From Niabella aurantiaca DSM 17617 (GTDB taxonomy: Bacteria; Bacteroidota; Bacteroidia; Chitinophagales; Chitinophagaceae), in contig NZ_KB893645.1 of the NCBI RefSeq assembly GCF_000374125.1, positions 62,109 through 126,108 on the forward strand: a stretch of 64,000 bases of DNA. The letters are read 5' to 3'. Made by a program: the position numbers and the translations under genes. The first letter of the stretch is position 1; every line of letters begins with the position of its first letter. The notes below the pieces were generated by a model. It made no database searches. It was not told the origin of the DNA and saw only the letters and a program-made list of their open reading frames with translations. Shown one piece after another: positions 17,711 to 26,597 of the stretch.

Positions 17711-20452
17711 ATGAAGGATTTTTCGTACATCACAAACTCCTCGCCGGAATTTATTGAGAATATGTACAAGGAGTTTGTCAATAACCCTGAGAGCGTAGAC
17801 ACCGAATTGAAAAAATTTTTTGAAGGTTTCGATTTTGCAGTGGGCAACGGCCTGGCACAGAAGAACGGAGCACCGGCGGTTGTTTCCGGTACGGGGGGGT
17901 CTGACTGGAGAAAAGAGATCGCAGTATATCGGCTTATTTTAGGGTACCGGAACAAGGGGCATCTGCTGGCAGATACCAATCCTATAAAAAAACGCAAGGA
18001 CCGTGGCGCCAACCTGGACCTGCCTTTTTTCGGCTTGTCCGAGGCCGACCTGGATACGGAATATGAAGCCGGCAACCTGATCGGTTTGGGCACCACCACC
18101 CTGAAGAACATCCTGTCGCACCTCAAAAAATGCTATGCAGGACATGTAGGGATCGAGTTCAAATACATCAGCGACCAGAAGAAGGTAGACTGGCTGACCA
18201 ACGAAATGGAAAAGAAGTTTACCAACCCGCTGCCGCTGGAGCAGAAGAAACGCATTCTCCAGAAGCTGAATGATGGGGTGATGTTTGAGAAGTTCCTCCA
18301 TACCAAATATGTGGGACAGAAGCGTTTTTCGCTGGAGGGCGGGGAAACCACCATCGCGGCGCTGGATGCCATCATCAACAAGGCGGCCACACTCGAAGTA
18401 AAAGAAGTCGTGATCGGCATGGCCCACCGTGGCCGGCTGAATGTACTGGCCAATATTCTGGGAAAGACCTACGAACAGATCTTTAGCGAATTTGAGGGAA
18501 CCGGGGAGATCAATCAGACCATGGGAAGCGGCGATGTAAAATACCACCTTGGTTTTGGCAGTGTGATCGAGGCTACGAACGGAGAAACCGTGCACCTGAA
18601 ACTGATGCCCAACCCCTCGCACCTGGAGGCCGTGGATCCTGTGGTACTGGGTTTTGCCAGAAGCAGCGCCAACATCCTGCACGATGAGCGTTATGAAAGC
18701 GTGCTGCCGATACTGATGCACGGGGATGCCGCCCTGGCTGGTCAGGGAGTGGTTTATGAATTGCTGCAGATGTCAAAGCTGAGCGGTTTTTATACCGGAG
18801 GCACGATCCATTTTGTGATCAATAACCAGATCGGGTTCACTACAGACTTCTCCGATGCCCGCAGTGCCGACTATTGTACTTCCCTTGCGGCAATGGTGCA
18901 GTCGCCGGTATTGCATGTGAATGGTGATGATCCCGAAGCCGTGGTGAAATGCGCAGAAATTGCCACCCGTTACCGGAATGAGTTCCATGCAGATGTATTT
19001 ATCGATATGGTTTGCTACCGCAGACACGGACATAATGAGGGCGATGACCCCAAATTTACTCAACCGGCGATGTATGCGCTGATCGACAAGCATGCCAACC
19101 CGAGGGAAGTGTATATAAAATATTTACTGGATAATGGGGAAGAAGACGCCAAAGAGCTGGCAAAAGAGCTGGAGAAACAATTCTGGGCAGATCTTCAGGA
19201 CCGCCTGGACGAGGTAAAGCAGAAGCCATTGCCCTATACCTATCAGGAGCCGGAATTACAATGGAAAAGCCTTCGCAAGGCTGCTCCTGCCGATTTCGAC
19301 CAGAGCCCCGATACCGCCATCAGTACGGAACATTTTAAAACCGTATTTGACGGCCTCATGACCATACCGGAAGGATTTACCCCCTTAAGAAAAGTGGCCA
19401 AGTTGCTGCAGGATAAAGTAAAGTTGCTGGAAACCGAGCAGAAGGTGGATTGGGCCACCGGGGAATTGATGGCCTTTGGCAGCCTGCTGATGGACGGATT
19501 TGATGTGCGTATGACCGGTCAGGATGTAGGCCGCGGCACGTTTAGCTCCCGTCATGCCATATTGAGGGACGAGGTAACCGATGCCTCCTATAACCGGCTG
19601 AGCGGTTTACCTACTTCCAAGAAGTTCAGGATCTTTAATTCCCTGCTGAGCGAATATGCAGTGCTGGGCTTTGAATATGGGTTTGCCCTGGCATCGCCCA
19701 ATGTACTGGTGGTTTGGGAAGCCCAGTTTGGCGATTTTGTGAACGGAGCGCAAACCATGATCGACCAGTTCATCACCAGCGCCGAGCAAAAATGGAACCG
19801 GATGAATGGGGTGGTAATGCTGCTGCCACACGGTTTTGAAGGGCAGGGGCCTGAGCACAGCAGTGCGCGGATCGAGCGTTTCCTGCAATCCTGTGCAGAA
19901 ATGAACATTGTGGTGACCAATATTACCAATTCCGCCAATTATTTTCATGCCTTGCGCCGGCAGCTCAAATGGCCGTTCCGCAAACCCATGATCAATTTTG
20001 CGCCCAAGGCCAACCTGCGGCATCCGGGCAGCTATTCCTTAAAAGAAGAATTCACAAACGGAAAATTCCGGGAAGTGATCGACGACGCTTATGCGGACGA
20101 ACCGGCGGCGGTAAAGACGGTCTTGTTCTGCTCCGGCAAGATCTATTTTGACCTGGCGGAGAAACAGCAGAAAGACAGCCGGAAAAATGTGGCCGTTGTG
20201 CGCCTGGAACAATTGTACCCGCTGCCTAAAAAACAACTGGACGCCTTGTACGCGAAGTACAAGAACGCTGTATGGTACTGGGTACAGGAAGAACCCCTGA
20301 ATATGGGTGCGGCATCGTTCCTGCAGATGAACCTTAAGGACATCAACTACGGCATCATCGGCCGCAAACCCAGCGCCGCTCCGGCATCGGGATTTATGAA
20401 AGTCCATAAAGCGGAACAGGAAGAGATCATTAATACGGCATTTTCCATGTAG
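17711..20452 (+). CDS. sucA: 2-oxoglutarate dehydrogenase E1 component
   Basis: A 913-residue thiamine-diphosphate enzyme. The N-terminal block (SPEFIENMYKEFVNNPESVD), the HRGRLNVL loop, GDAALAGQG and the ThDP-binding stretch ending INNQIGFTT are diagnostic; EGQGPEHSSARIERFLQ lies in the C-terminal transketolase half. It decarboxylates 2-oxoglutarate and passes the succinyl group to the lipoyl domain of E2 in the TCA cycle. Its E2 gene lies about 1.1 kb downstream on the same strand, but an opposing regulator gene and a terminator hairpin stand between them, so they are not one transcript. Confidence 0.97.
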   Translation: MKDFSYITNSSPEFIENMYKEFVNNPESVDTELKKFFEGFDFAVGNGLAQKNGAPAVVSGTGGSDWRKEIAVYRLILGYRNKGHLLADTNPIKKRKDRGANLDLPFFGLSEADLDTEYEAGNLIGLGTTTLKNILSHLKKCYAGHVGIEFKYISDQKKVDWLTNEMEKKFTNPLPLEQKKRILQKLNDGVMFEKFLHTKYVGQKRFSLEGGETTIAALDAIINKAATLEVKEVVIGMAHRGRLNVLANILGKTYEQIFSEFEGTGEINQTMGSGDVKYHLGFGSVIEATNGETVHLKLMPNPSHLEAVDPVVLGFARSSANILHDERYESVLPILMHGDAALAGQGVVYELLQMSKLSGFYTGGTIHFVINNQIGFTTDFSDARSADYCTSLAAMVQSPVLHVNGDDPEAVVKCAEIATRYRNEFHADVFIDMVCYRRHGHNEGDDPKFTQPAMYALIDKHANPREVYIKYLLDNGEEDAKELAKELEKQFWADLQDRLDEVKQKPLPYTYQEPELQWKSLRKAAPADFDQSPDTAISTEHFKTVFDGLMTIPEGFTPLRKVAKLLQDKVKLLETEQKVDWATGELMAFGSLLMDGFDVRMTGQDVGRGTFSSRHAILRDEVTDASYNRLSGLPTSKKFRIFNSLLSEYAVLGFEYGFALASPNVLVVWEAQFGDFVNGAQTMIDQFITSAEQKWNRMNGVVMLLPHGFEGQGPEHSSARIERFLQSCAEMNIVVTNITNSANYFHALRRQLKWPFRKPMINFAPKANLRHPGSYSLKEEFTNGKFREVIDDAYADEPAAVKTVLFCSGKIYFDLAEKQQKDSRKNVAVVRLEQLYPLPKKQLDALYAKYKNAVWYWVQEEPLNMGAASFLQMNLKDINYGIIGRKPSAAPASGFMKVHKAEQEEIINTAFSM

Positions 20453-20463
20453 CAGGAAATAGC

Positions 20464-20492
20464 GGGCAGAATAGAAATTCCGCCCTTTTTTT
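20464..20492 (+). terminator. Rho-independent terminator of sucA
   Basis: GGGC at 20464-20467 pairs with GCCC at 20482-20485, with a further GAA/TTC pairing inside after one mismatch, followed by a run of seven T at 20486-20492. Confidence 0.75.
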
Positions 20493-20518
20493 ATCTATTC
20501 AAAACTAAACATGAGCGT

Positions 20519-21166
20519 TTATAGTAACTTCTGATTCAGAGCTTTTACAACAGCTTCTGAAACGGAATTTACCTGTAATTTTTCATACACATTCTTAATG
20601 TGGGTATTTACCGTATGAATGCTCAGGTTACAGGCCGAAGCCACCATCTTGCGCGTATAACCTTTTACCAGCAGGTTCAGGATCTCCTTTTCCCTTCCGG
20701 TGAGCTCCACTTCTTCGTTGTTTTCAAAGAAGACGTTTTTTTGAAAAGCAGTCAACACTTTTTTGGCGATCGAAGCAGTCATGGCTGCGTCCCCGTTCGA
20801 TACATCCTCAATTGCCTGGAGCAGCTGTGCCGGAGGCGATTTTTTAAGGATATAACCGGAAGCCCCGGCACAAATAGACGCAAAAATTTTATTATCATCC
20901 TCATAAACAGTTTGCATCAGCACCTGGATCTTCGGAAAATTGACCTTGATGATCTTGACACCTTCGATGCCGTTCACATTGGGCATGTCGATGTCCATCA
21001 ATACCACATCGGGGTCAGCTTTTCGTATATCCGTGATCACATTGCTGCAATCAAAAAAGGTTCCTGTGCAGGTCATATGGGGCGATGCGTTGATCAACAT
21101 ACTTAAACTGTCCCTCCGGTAGGCATTATCATCAAAAACAGCCACACGTATGGTTGTCATATTCAT
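20519..21166 (-). CDS. Orphan NarL/FixJ-type response regulator
   Basis: A 215-residue protein with a receiver domain (D12/D13 acidic pair, phospho-acceptor D58 in VVLMDIDMP, Lys in GYILKKSPP) and a LuxR-type helix-turn-helix (LTGREKEILNLLVKGYTRKM, then SIHTVNTHIKNVYEKL). No kinase gene is adjacent, so its partner lies elsewhere. It is inserted between sucA and sucB in the opposite direction. Whether it controls these TCA genes is unknown. An ATG two codons downstream (Met3) would also serve. Confidence 0.92.
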   Translation of the reverse strand: MNMTTIRVAVFDDNAYRRDSLSMLINASPHMTCTGTFFDCSNVITDIRKADPDVVLMDIDMPNVNGIEGVKIIKVNFPKIQVLMQTVYEDDNKIFASICAGASGYILKKSPPAQLLQAIEDVSNGDAAMTASIAKKVLTAFQKNVFFENNEEVELTGREKEILNLLVKGYTRKMVASACNLSIHTVNTHIKNVYEKLQVNSVSEAVVKALNQKLL

Positions 21167-21566
21167 ATGATAAAATTACGGCATTAAAAACAGTTGCCTA
21201 TCGCCAATTTGTGTGATATTTTGAGCGTTGAGGATCGGGAATTGAGTATTGAGAATCGGGCTGTCAGCATCGTGCATTCAGCTTTGGTGCCATGGAACTG
21301 CGAAATGCATATTGAGCGGCGAACGATACCAACCTGGAGCATTAAACCTGAAACAAACTTCAGCATCGCGCATCCGGTAGATGTCGTTTCCGGCGTTTGC
21401 CCGGATCCGGTGGTATACATCCGCATCTCAATTCCCGATTCCCACATCTCAAATCTCGTGTCCCGCGTCTTAAATCTCCATAATCCAACCCCGATTCTCA
21501 GATCAGCATTCAGAATTTACAATTTTTTACCGTACTTTGCCATACCTTTTTAAAAGCAGTTTTTTT
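21167..21566. repeat. 400-base repeat-rich spacer ahead of sucB
   Basis: The spacer is filled by degenerate short words such as ATTGAGTATTGAGAATCGGG (near 21240) and ATCTCAAATCTCG (near 21445) that read as imperfect inverted arms of each other. The same vocabulary recurs in at least six other spacers of this window. The last 40 bases hold the sucB promoter candidate (TACTTTGC, 21533-21540). No gene is seen. Confidence 0.6.
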
Positions 21567-22829
21567 ATGGCAATTGATATAAAAGTTCCCACGGTTGGGG
21601 AATCGATTAGTGAAGTAACCTTGTTGAAATGGGTAAAGAATACGGGGGAATATGTAGAACGGGATGAAGTGATCGCTGAATTGGAGAGTGAAAAAGCCAC
21701 GTTTGAGGTCAATGCAGAGAAAGCAGGCGTATTGACCACCAATGCCGCTGAAGGTGATACCCTGAATATCGGGGATACCATCGCTTCCATTGATGACACG
21801 GCTCCAAAACCCGAGGCCGCACCAGGCGCAGAAGAAACACCCGCGGATAAAGTGCCGGAAGAAGCAAAAAAACCCGCTCCGGACCCGGAAAAGGAGAAAC
21901 CTGCGGTGGTTTCCGGAAACGGATCAGCCGGCGCAGCTGCGATCAAAGCCACTCCCGTAGCCTCCGCTATTATTGCAGATAAGGGTGTAAATCCCAAAGA
22001 CGTAACCCCCTCCGGATATTCCGGGAAAATTGTAAAAGAGGATGTGCTCGCAGCCCTGGCCAGTCCGGGCCGGAAAGCATTTGCAGGAGGAGAATTGTAC
22101 AGCCGCAATGAGCGCGCACAAAAAATGACCAGCCTGCGCAAGACCATCAGCCGCCGCCTGGTGGAAGCAAAAAATACCACGGCCATGCTGACCACCTTTA
22201 ACGAGGTGAACATGAAGCCGATCATGGACATCCGGGCTAAATACAAGGATAAGTTTAAAGAGGCCCATGGTGTAGGCCTGGGCTTTATGAGCTTCTTTGC
22301 AAAAGCCTGTGCCATTGCCCTGGCCGAATGGCCTTCTGTAAATGCCTATATCGACGGCGACCAGATCCTGTTTCATGACTATGCAGACATCAGCATTGCG
22401 GTAAGCACACCGCGGGGACTGACCGTTCCGGTGATCCGCAATGTGGAAAGCCTGAGCATGGCCGGCGTGGAAAAAGCCGTGCTGGACGTGGCAAAAAAGG
22501 CGCGTGACAGCAAATTAACGGCCGAAGATCTTACCGGGGGCACTTTTACCATTACCAATGGTGGTGTATTCGGTTCCCTGATCAGCACGCCGATCATCAA
22601 CCTGCCGCAAAGCGCCATCCTGGGCATGCACAATATCGTAGAACGGCCTATCGCAGAGAACGGGCAGGTAGTGATCCGCCCGATGATGTACATTGCATTG
22701 AGCTACGACCACCGGATCGTAGATGGACGGGAGTCGGTGAGCTTCCTGGTTCGTGTAAAGGAATTGCTGGAGAATCCCACCCTGCTGCTGATACAGCAGG
22801 ATCCTATTAAAACATTACTGGAACTATAG
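21567..22829 (+). CDS. sucB: Dihydrolipoyl succinyltransferase, E2 of 2-oxoglutarate dehydrogenase
   Basis: A 420-residue E2 protein: one lipoyl domain with K43 in ESEKATFEV, an Ala/Pro/Glu-rich linker, the peripheral subunit-binding domain ([15 protein letters not shown], then GKIVKEDVL) and the catalytic acyltransferase core with the active site [10 protein letters not shown] near the end. A longer frame starts at a TTG inside the promoter box at 21533-21540, so the ATG at 21567 ([13 protein letters not shown]) is chosen. It transfers succinyl groups to CoA and forms the core of the complex with SucA. A palindrome begins at its stop codon. Confidence 0.95.
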   Translation: MAIDIKVPTVGESISEVTLLKWVKNTGEYVERDEVIAELESEKATFEVNAEKAGVLTTNAAEGDTLNIGDTIASIDDTAPKPEAAPGAEETPADKVPEEAKKPAPDPEKEKPAVVSGNGSAGAAAIKATPVASAIIADKGVNPKDVTPSGYSGKIVKEDVLAALASPGRKAFAGGELYSRNERAQKMTSLRKTISRRLVEAKNTTAMLTTFNEVNMKPIMDIRAKYKDKFKEAHGVGLGFMSFFAKACAIALAEWPSVNAYIDGDQILFHDYADISIAVSTPRGLTVPVIRNVESLSMAGVEKAVLDVAKKARDSKLTAEDLTGGTFTITNGGVFGSLISTPIINLPQSAILGMHNIVERPIAENGQVVIRPMMYIALSYDHRIVDGRESVSFLVRVKELLENPTLLLIQQDPIKTLLEL

Positions 22830-22859
22830 ACCTGTCAGGTCTTTAAGACCTAACAGGTC
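22829..22859. repeat. 31-base near-perfect palindrome after sucB
   Basis: GACCTGTCAGGTCTT pairs with AAGACCTAACAGGTC around a single central base, with one mismatch. It starts on the last base of the sucB stop codon. Its core CCTGTNAGGTCT recurs in the palindrome at 54181-54228. It may act as a terminator, but no T-run follows. Confidence 0.6.
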
Positions 22860-22869
22860 CGGTTAGAAT

Positions 22870-24096
22870 ATGTCACCAGATCCTCCACAAGCGTTGGGGC
22901 GCTATTACTCCTACCTGAACAGCGCTGTAAAGATCATTGGCGATTATAAGGGCAATGAACCACTGGCGTATTTTCTTAAAAATTATTTTTCCCGGGAAAA
23001 AAAGTTTGGCGGTAAAGACCGCAGGCAGGTCACGCAATTGTGTTACGCATATTACCGGCTGGGAAAAGCGTTTACCGACCTTTCGTTTGAACAACGGGTC
23101 TTGCTGGGGTTGCGCCTGTCATCGAAAGCGGTTGCCGCTCCGTGGAAGGAGCTGTTTACAATCTATAAGGTACCCGATACCTTTTCCGGCGCCGTTTTCC
23201 CCTGGAAAGACCGCTTAAGTAACCCTATTGATCCCCTGGCTTTTGAACGCTCCTTTTTTGTTCAGCCCGACCTGTTCCTGAGGATAAGGCCCGGTCATGA
23301 AAATGCGGTAACGGATAAACTGCATGATGCGGGGGTCCGGTTTACTGCTGAAACCATAGTGGAAGGACAGCAGGCGCTTCGCCTGGAAAATTCGGTAAAG
23401 GCAGATGCCGTCCTGGAAATGAACAAAGAAGTGGTGATCCAGGACCTGAGCTCGCAGAGAACAGCCGGCCTGCTGCGCCGCTTTAGATCGCTGACCGTGA
23501 GCGCATCTCAAATTCCGACTCCCGACGCTCAGATAGCGGTATGGGACTGCTGTGCTGCCAGCGGGGGTAAGTCGATCCTGGCCCTGGACGAACTGGGCGC
23601 GGTGCAGCTGACCGTTTCCGATATCCGGCCCTCCATGATTGCCAATTTAAAAAAGCGGTTTCATGAGGCCGGTATAAAAAATTTCCGGCCGCTGGTTGCG
23701 GATGCCGCCAGGCCGGATGAACTGCTTTCGGGGGAGCGCTTTGATCTTGTAATCGCAGATGTACCCTGTTCGGGCAGCGGCACCTGGAGCCGCACACCGG
23801 AACAATTATATTTTTTTGATGAAAAACAAATAGCCACTTATACTGCGCTCCAGAAGCGGATCCTGAAGAACTGCGTCCGTTCGGTACGTCCGGGTGGCTG
23901 CCTGCTTTATATGACCTGCTCCGTATTTAAAGCAGAAAATGAAGACCAGGTTGCTTTTTTGCAGGAACTGGGGTTGGAGCTGCTGGAACAACAGGTGATC
24001 GCCGGCTATGATCAGAAAGCGGATACGATGTTCGGCGCTTTGCTGCAAAGAAAGCATAGCGCTTCCCGCCGGGTGGAAGTACCGGATCATCAATAG
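22870..24096 (+). CDS. RsmB/NOP2-like rRNA cytosine-C5 methyltransferase
   Basis: A 408-residue class I SAM methyltransferase. Motif I is VWDCCAASGGKS, motif IV ADVPCSGSGTW and motif VI YMTCSVFKAEN; the two cysteines (PC and TC) are the catalytic pair of m5C RNA methyltransferases. The N-terminal part is RsmB-like and helical. The likely target is 16S rRNA. Oddly, the stretch SASQIPTPDAQ just before motif I is encoded by DNA (23503-23535) closely resembling the intergenic word repeats of this genome. The gene starts 11 bases after the palindrome downstream of sucB. Confidence 0.87.
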   Translation: MSPDPPQALGRYYSYLNSAVKIIGDYKGNEPLAYFLKNYFSREKKFGGKDRRQVTQLCYAYYRLGKAFTDLSFEQRVLLGLRLSSKAVAAPWKELFTIYKVPDTFSGAVFPWKDRLSNPIDPLAFERSFFVQPDLFLRIRPGHENAVTDKLHDAGVRFTAETIVEGQQALRLENSVKADAVLEMNKEVVIQDLSSQRTAGLLRRFRSLTVSASQIPTPDAQIAVWDCCAASGGKSILALDELGAVQLTVSDIRPSMIANLKKRFHEAGIKNFRPLVADAARPDELLSGERFDLVIADVPCSGSGTWSRTPEQLYFFDEKQIATYTALQKRILKNCVRSVRPGGCLLYMTCSVFKAENEDQVAFLQELGLELLEQQVIAGYDQKADTMFGALLQRKHSASRRVEVPDHQ

Positions 24097-24236
24097 CGCC
24101 GACGATTTAACAGCTAAATGATCTCCCCGTCGCCCTTCATCCGGAAAGCGACAATGCCCAAGGTTAAAATGCAAGAACAACAACGGCACAACTGTCATCG
24201 TTTTCCCTTAATTTCAATAAATAAAACAGACACTTC

Positions 24237-25223
24237 ATGGGATTATTTGACTTTATTAAGAACGAGTTCATCGAAGTTATCGAATGGGTGGATACTTCAG
24301 ACAACACCCTGATCTGGAAATTCCAGGATAAAGGAAACAACATAAAGAACGGAGCAAAATTAACGGTACGGGAAAGCCAGGTGGTGGTGCTGATGAATGA
24401 AGGCGAGTTTGGAGATGTTTATCAGCCGGGCCTGCATACGCTTTCCACCAGTAATATGCCCATTACTACTACTCTGAAATCCTGGAAGTACGGATTTGAA
24501 TCGCCGTTTAAGGTAGACATCTATTTTGTCAATACCCGTCAGTTCACAGATCTGAAATGGGGCACATCCGGCCCGGTGCTGATCCGCGATGCGGAGCTGG
24601 GGCAGGTACGGCTGAAAGCCTTTGGAAATTTTGCCATCCGTATCGGCGATGCCAAAAAGTTCATCACAGAATTTGCCGGCACCAATCCCTTTGTGCGTGT
24701 GGAAGGCGTGGAAGAGGTATTGCAGGGCATCCTTTCCAGTCGCTTTGCGGAAGTACTGGCCAAAGCAAAGATCTCCATCCTGGAGCTGGCGGCCAACTAC
24801 CAGGCGCTGGGCGAGCAGTTAAAGCCGGAGTTTCAGAAAGAGCTGGATAGCTATGGCCTTTCGCTGGAGAAGTTCTTTATTGAAAATATTTCACTGCCGG
24901 AAGAAGTGGAGAAGATCCTCGACAAGAAGACCGAATTGAATATACTGAAAGGCAACCTGAACGAGTTTAACCAGATGCAGGGCGGTATTGCATTGGAGAA
25001 CCTTTCAAATAACGATGCCGCGGGCAATATGGGCGGTGTAGGCGCAGGTGTGGTATTGACCAACCTGATGGCCCAGGCCAGCCAGCCGCAGCAGCAATCT
25101 GCTGCGGAGCATAAAAGCAACCTGATGGATGTTCTGAAACAGCTTGGGGAGCTGAAAACCCAGGGGATCATTACGGAAGAAGAATTTGCCGAAAAGAAAA
25201 AAGAAATCCTGGCGAGGCTGTAA
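24237..25223 (+). CDS. SPFH-domain protein with C-terminal SHOCT domain (YdjI-like)
   Basis: A 328-residue cytosolic protein. The N-terminal two thirds (IEWVDTSDNTLIWKF, VVVLMNEGEFGDVYQPG) match the virion-core/SPFH group that includes Bacillus subtilis YdjI. The end, LGELKTQGIITEEEFAEKKK, is a SHOCT domain, a short oligomerisation or targeting module. There is no membrane helix. The next gene, 12 bases on, encodes a zinc-ribbon membrane protein resembling YdjG; in Bacillus, YdjI and YdjG work with PspA in membrane-stress defence. No PspA gene is in the window, so the role here is inferred. Confidence 0.85.
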   Translation: MGLFDFIKNEFIEVIEWVDTSDNTLIWKFQDKGNNIKNGAKLTVRESQVVVLMNEGEFGDVYQPGLHTLSTSNMPITTTLKSWKYGFESPFKVDIYFVNTRQFTDLKWGTSGPVLIRDAELGQVRLKAFGNFAIRIGDAKKFITEFAGTNPFVRVEGVEEVLQGILSSRFAEVLAKAKISILELAANYQALGEQLKPEFQKELDSYGLSLEKFFIENISLPEEVEKILDKKTELNILKGNLNEFNQMQGGIALENLSNNDAAGNMGGVGAGVVLTNLMAQASQPQQQSAAEHKSNLMDVLKQLGELKTQGIITEEEFAEKKKEILARL

Positions 25224-25235
25224 TCAATAAATTTT

Positions 25236-26312
25236 ATGCAGGCGTTTCAAGAATATCCCTGTCCCAACTGCGGATCAGAGCTGAATTATGATGCGGAAAA
25301 AAGGAGTTTAAAATGCCTTCACTGCGGGGCGGTATTTGCCATCCGGCCAAGCACGGAGGTCATAGAAGAAAAAAATATCGGCATTTTTAAGGATGCGGAA
25401 ACGATCCCCATAGCACCGGTCCGGGTTGTGGTGTACCGTTGCAGTAAATGCGGGCAGGAAACACAGGAGCCCGGAGATGTGGCTTTTTTTGAATGCCGCA
25501 GCTGCGGGAACAACGTGCTCAATCCGGCCGCCTATGCTACCCGAAGTATCAGCCCCGCCGGTATCATTCCTTTTAAGATATCCAAACAGGATGCGCTGGA
25601 CCGGTTCACACAATGGATCGGTAAAGGGTTCTGGAACGACGGTGATCTGAAAAAGCTTTCGCTGGCCGATAAGCTGGAAGGGCATTATGTGCCTTTCTGG
25701 ACCTTTGATTGCCAAACGGAGAATCACTGGGCCGGTTACTCCGGACGGTATTATTATGAAACGGTGCGCCGGCGGAATGCCAGCGGGCAGGAGGTTACGG
25801 AGCAGGTAAGGCATACGGACTGGACCTGGCGTTCAGGATCTTTTGAACGCTTTTTTGATGATGTGCTGGTCTGTGGCAACAAGTCCGTGCCGCAGGACCG
25901 GATCAATGATGTGTACCCTTATCTCCTGAATGATGTGGTGGTATTTGATGATGAGTACCTGCTGGGCTGGAACGCCCGGGCTTATGATAAGGACCTGTCG
26001 GAAACCTACCGGCTGGCGCGAACGATCATGGACGGAAAAATAGAAGCGGAGGCCATCTCCCGGCTGGCAGAAGATACTTACCGCGACCTGCAGGTGCAAA
26101 CGGACTATTCCGGGGAAACATTTAAACAGATCATCCTCCCCGTCTGGCTGTGCCGGTACCTGTTCAAAGGAAAGACCTACCAGTTCATCATCAACGGGCA
26201 AACGGGCGCCATCAGCGGCACCAAACCATTGTCGGTATCAAAAATTGCAACGGCTGTTATCATTGTGCTGGTGATCATCATTGCGGTCTATTTATTTTCA
26301 AAATCGGGATGA
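25236..26312 (+). CDS. Double zinc-ribbon protein with C-terminal membrane helix (YdjG-like)
   Basis: A 358-residue protein. The first ribbon uses C9, C12, C27 and C30 (CPNC, CLHC), the second CSKC and CRSC at roughly residues 70-90. A long middle region follows with aromatic motifs (YVPFWTFDCQTE), and the last 22 residues form a membrane helix ending YLFSKSG. The layout resembles YdjG of Bacillus subtilis, which anchors the SPFH protein YdjI at the membrane. It is cotranscribed with the SPFH gene before it and overlaps the start of the small lipoprotein gene by 4 bases (ATGA). Confidence 0.8.
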   Translation: MQAFQEYPCPNCGSELNYDAEKRSLKCLHCGAVFAIRPSTEVIEEKNIGIFKDAETIPIAPVRVVVYRCSKCGQETQEPGDVAFFECRSCGNNVLNPAAYATRSISPAGIIPFKISKQDALDRFTQWIGKGFWNDGDLKKLSLADKLEGHYVPFWTFDCQTENHWAGYSGRYYYETVRRRNASGQEVTEQVRHTDWTWRSGSFERFFDDVLVCGNKSVPQDRINDVYPYLLNDVVVFDDEYLLGWNARAYDKDLSETYRLARTIMDGKIEAEAISRLAEDTYRDLQVQTDYSGETFKQIILPVWLCRYLFKGKTYQFIINGQTGAISGTKPLSVSKIATAVIIVLVIIIAVYLFSKSG

Positions 26313-26527
26313 CAGGCCGCACACCCTTTGTGGGCGTAACAGACCAATGGGGATCAGGATCCGTTCTTGCAATAGCCGCAGTTGCAATGAGCGTGCTGGC
26401 CTTCTCCTGCAGCAAGAGGGATATTTTCAAAAGTATGGAAGGCGGTAAGCTGTTCGTACGGATCGTGCAGGTGGATAAAAACGGTACGGAGCAGGTATCG
26501 AAGGTGGTCCGTGCGGTGGAGGAATGA
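26309..26527 (+). CDS. Small lipoprotein with a conserved C-terminal tail
   Basis: A 72-residue protein whose ATG overlaps the stop of the zinc-ribbon gene (ATGA), indicating coupled translation. A hydrophobic stretch (residues 18-33) ends in a lipobox-like LAFSC with Cys34. The remaining 38 residues end in FVRIVQVDKNGTEQVSKVV plus a short acidic tail. The last 25 residues match the C-terminus of the M43 protease encoded at 27972-29963 at 14 of 25 positions. The frame is open 53 codons further upstream, but that part only shadows the zinc-ribbon gene. Function unknown. Confidence 0.62.
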   Translation: MTGRTPFVGVTDQWGSGSVLAIAAVAMSVLAFSCSKRDIFKSMEGGKLFVRIVQVDKNGTEQVSKVVRAVEE

Positions 26528-26568
26528 GATGGGGATAATAAAATCCTCCCCGGCCGGGGGTGTTGGGT

Positions 26569-26577
26569 TATATTTGC
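26569..26577 (+). promoter_or_regulatory. Promoter box of the cNMP/AraC fusion gene
   Basis: TATATTTGC is an exact TAnnTTTG box. It lies 20 bases before the ATG at 26598 and downstream of the earlier possible start at 26511, so it decides the start of the regulator gene. Confidence 0.6.
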
Positions 26578-26597
26578 AGCTCCTTTTCGATCATACG

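Noticed and set aside
26150-26308. A longer start for the small lipoprotein, 53 codons upstream
   Set aside because: The extra part is an out-of-frame reading of the zinc-ribbon gene, His/Gln-rich, and would destroy the signal sequence.
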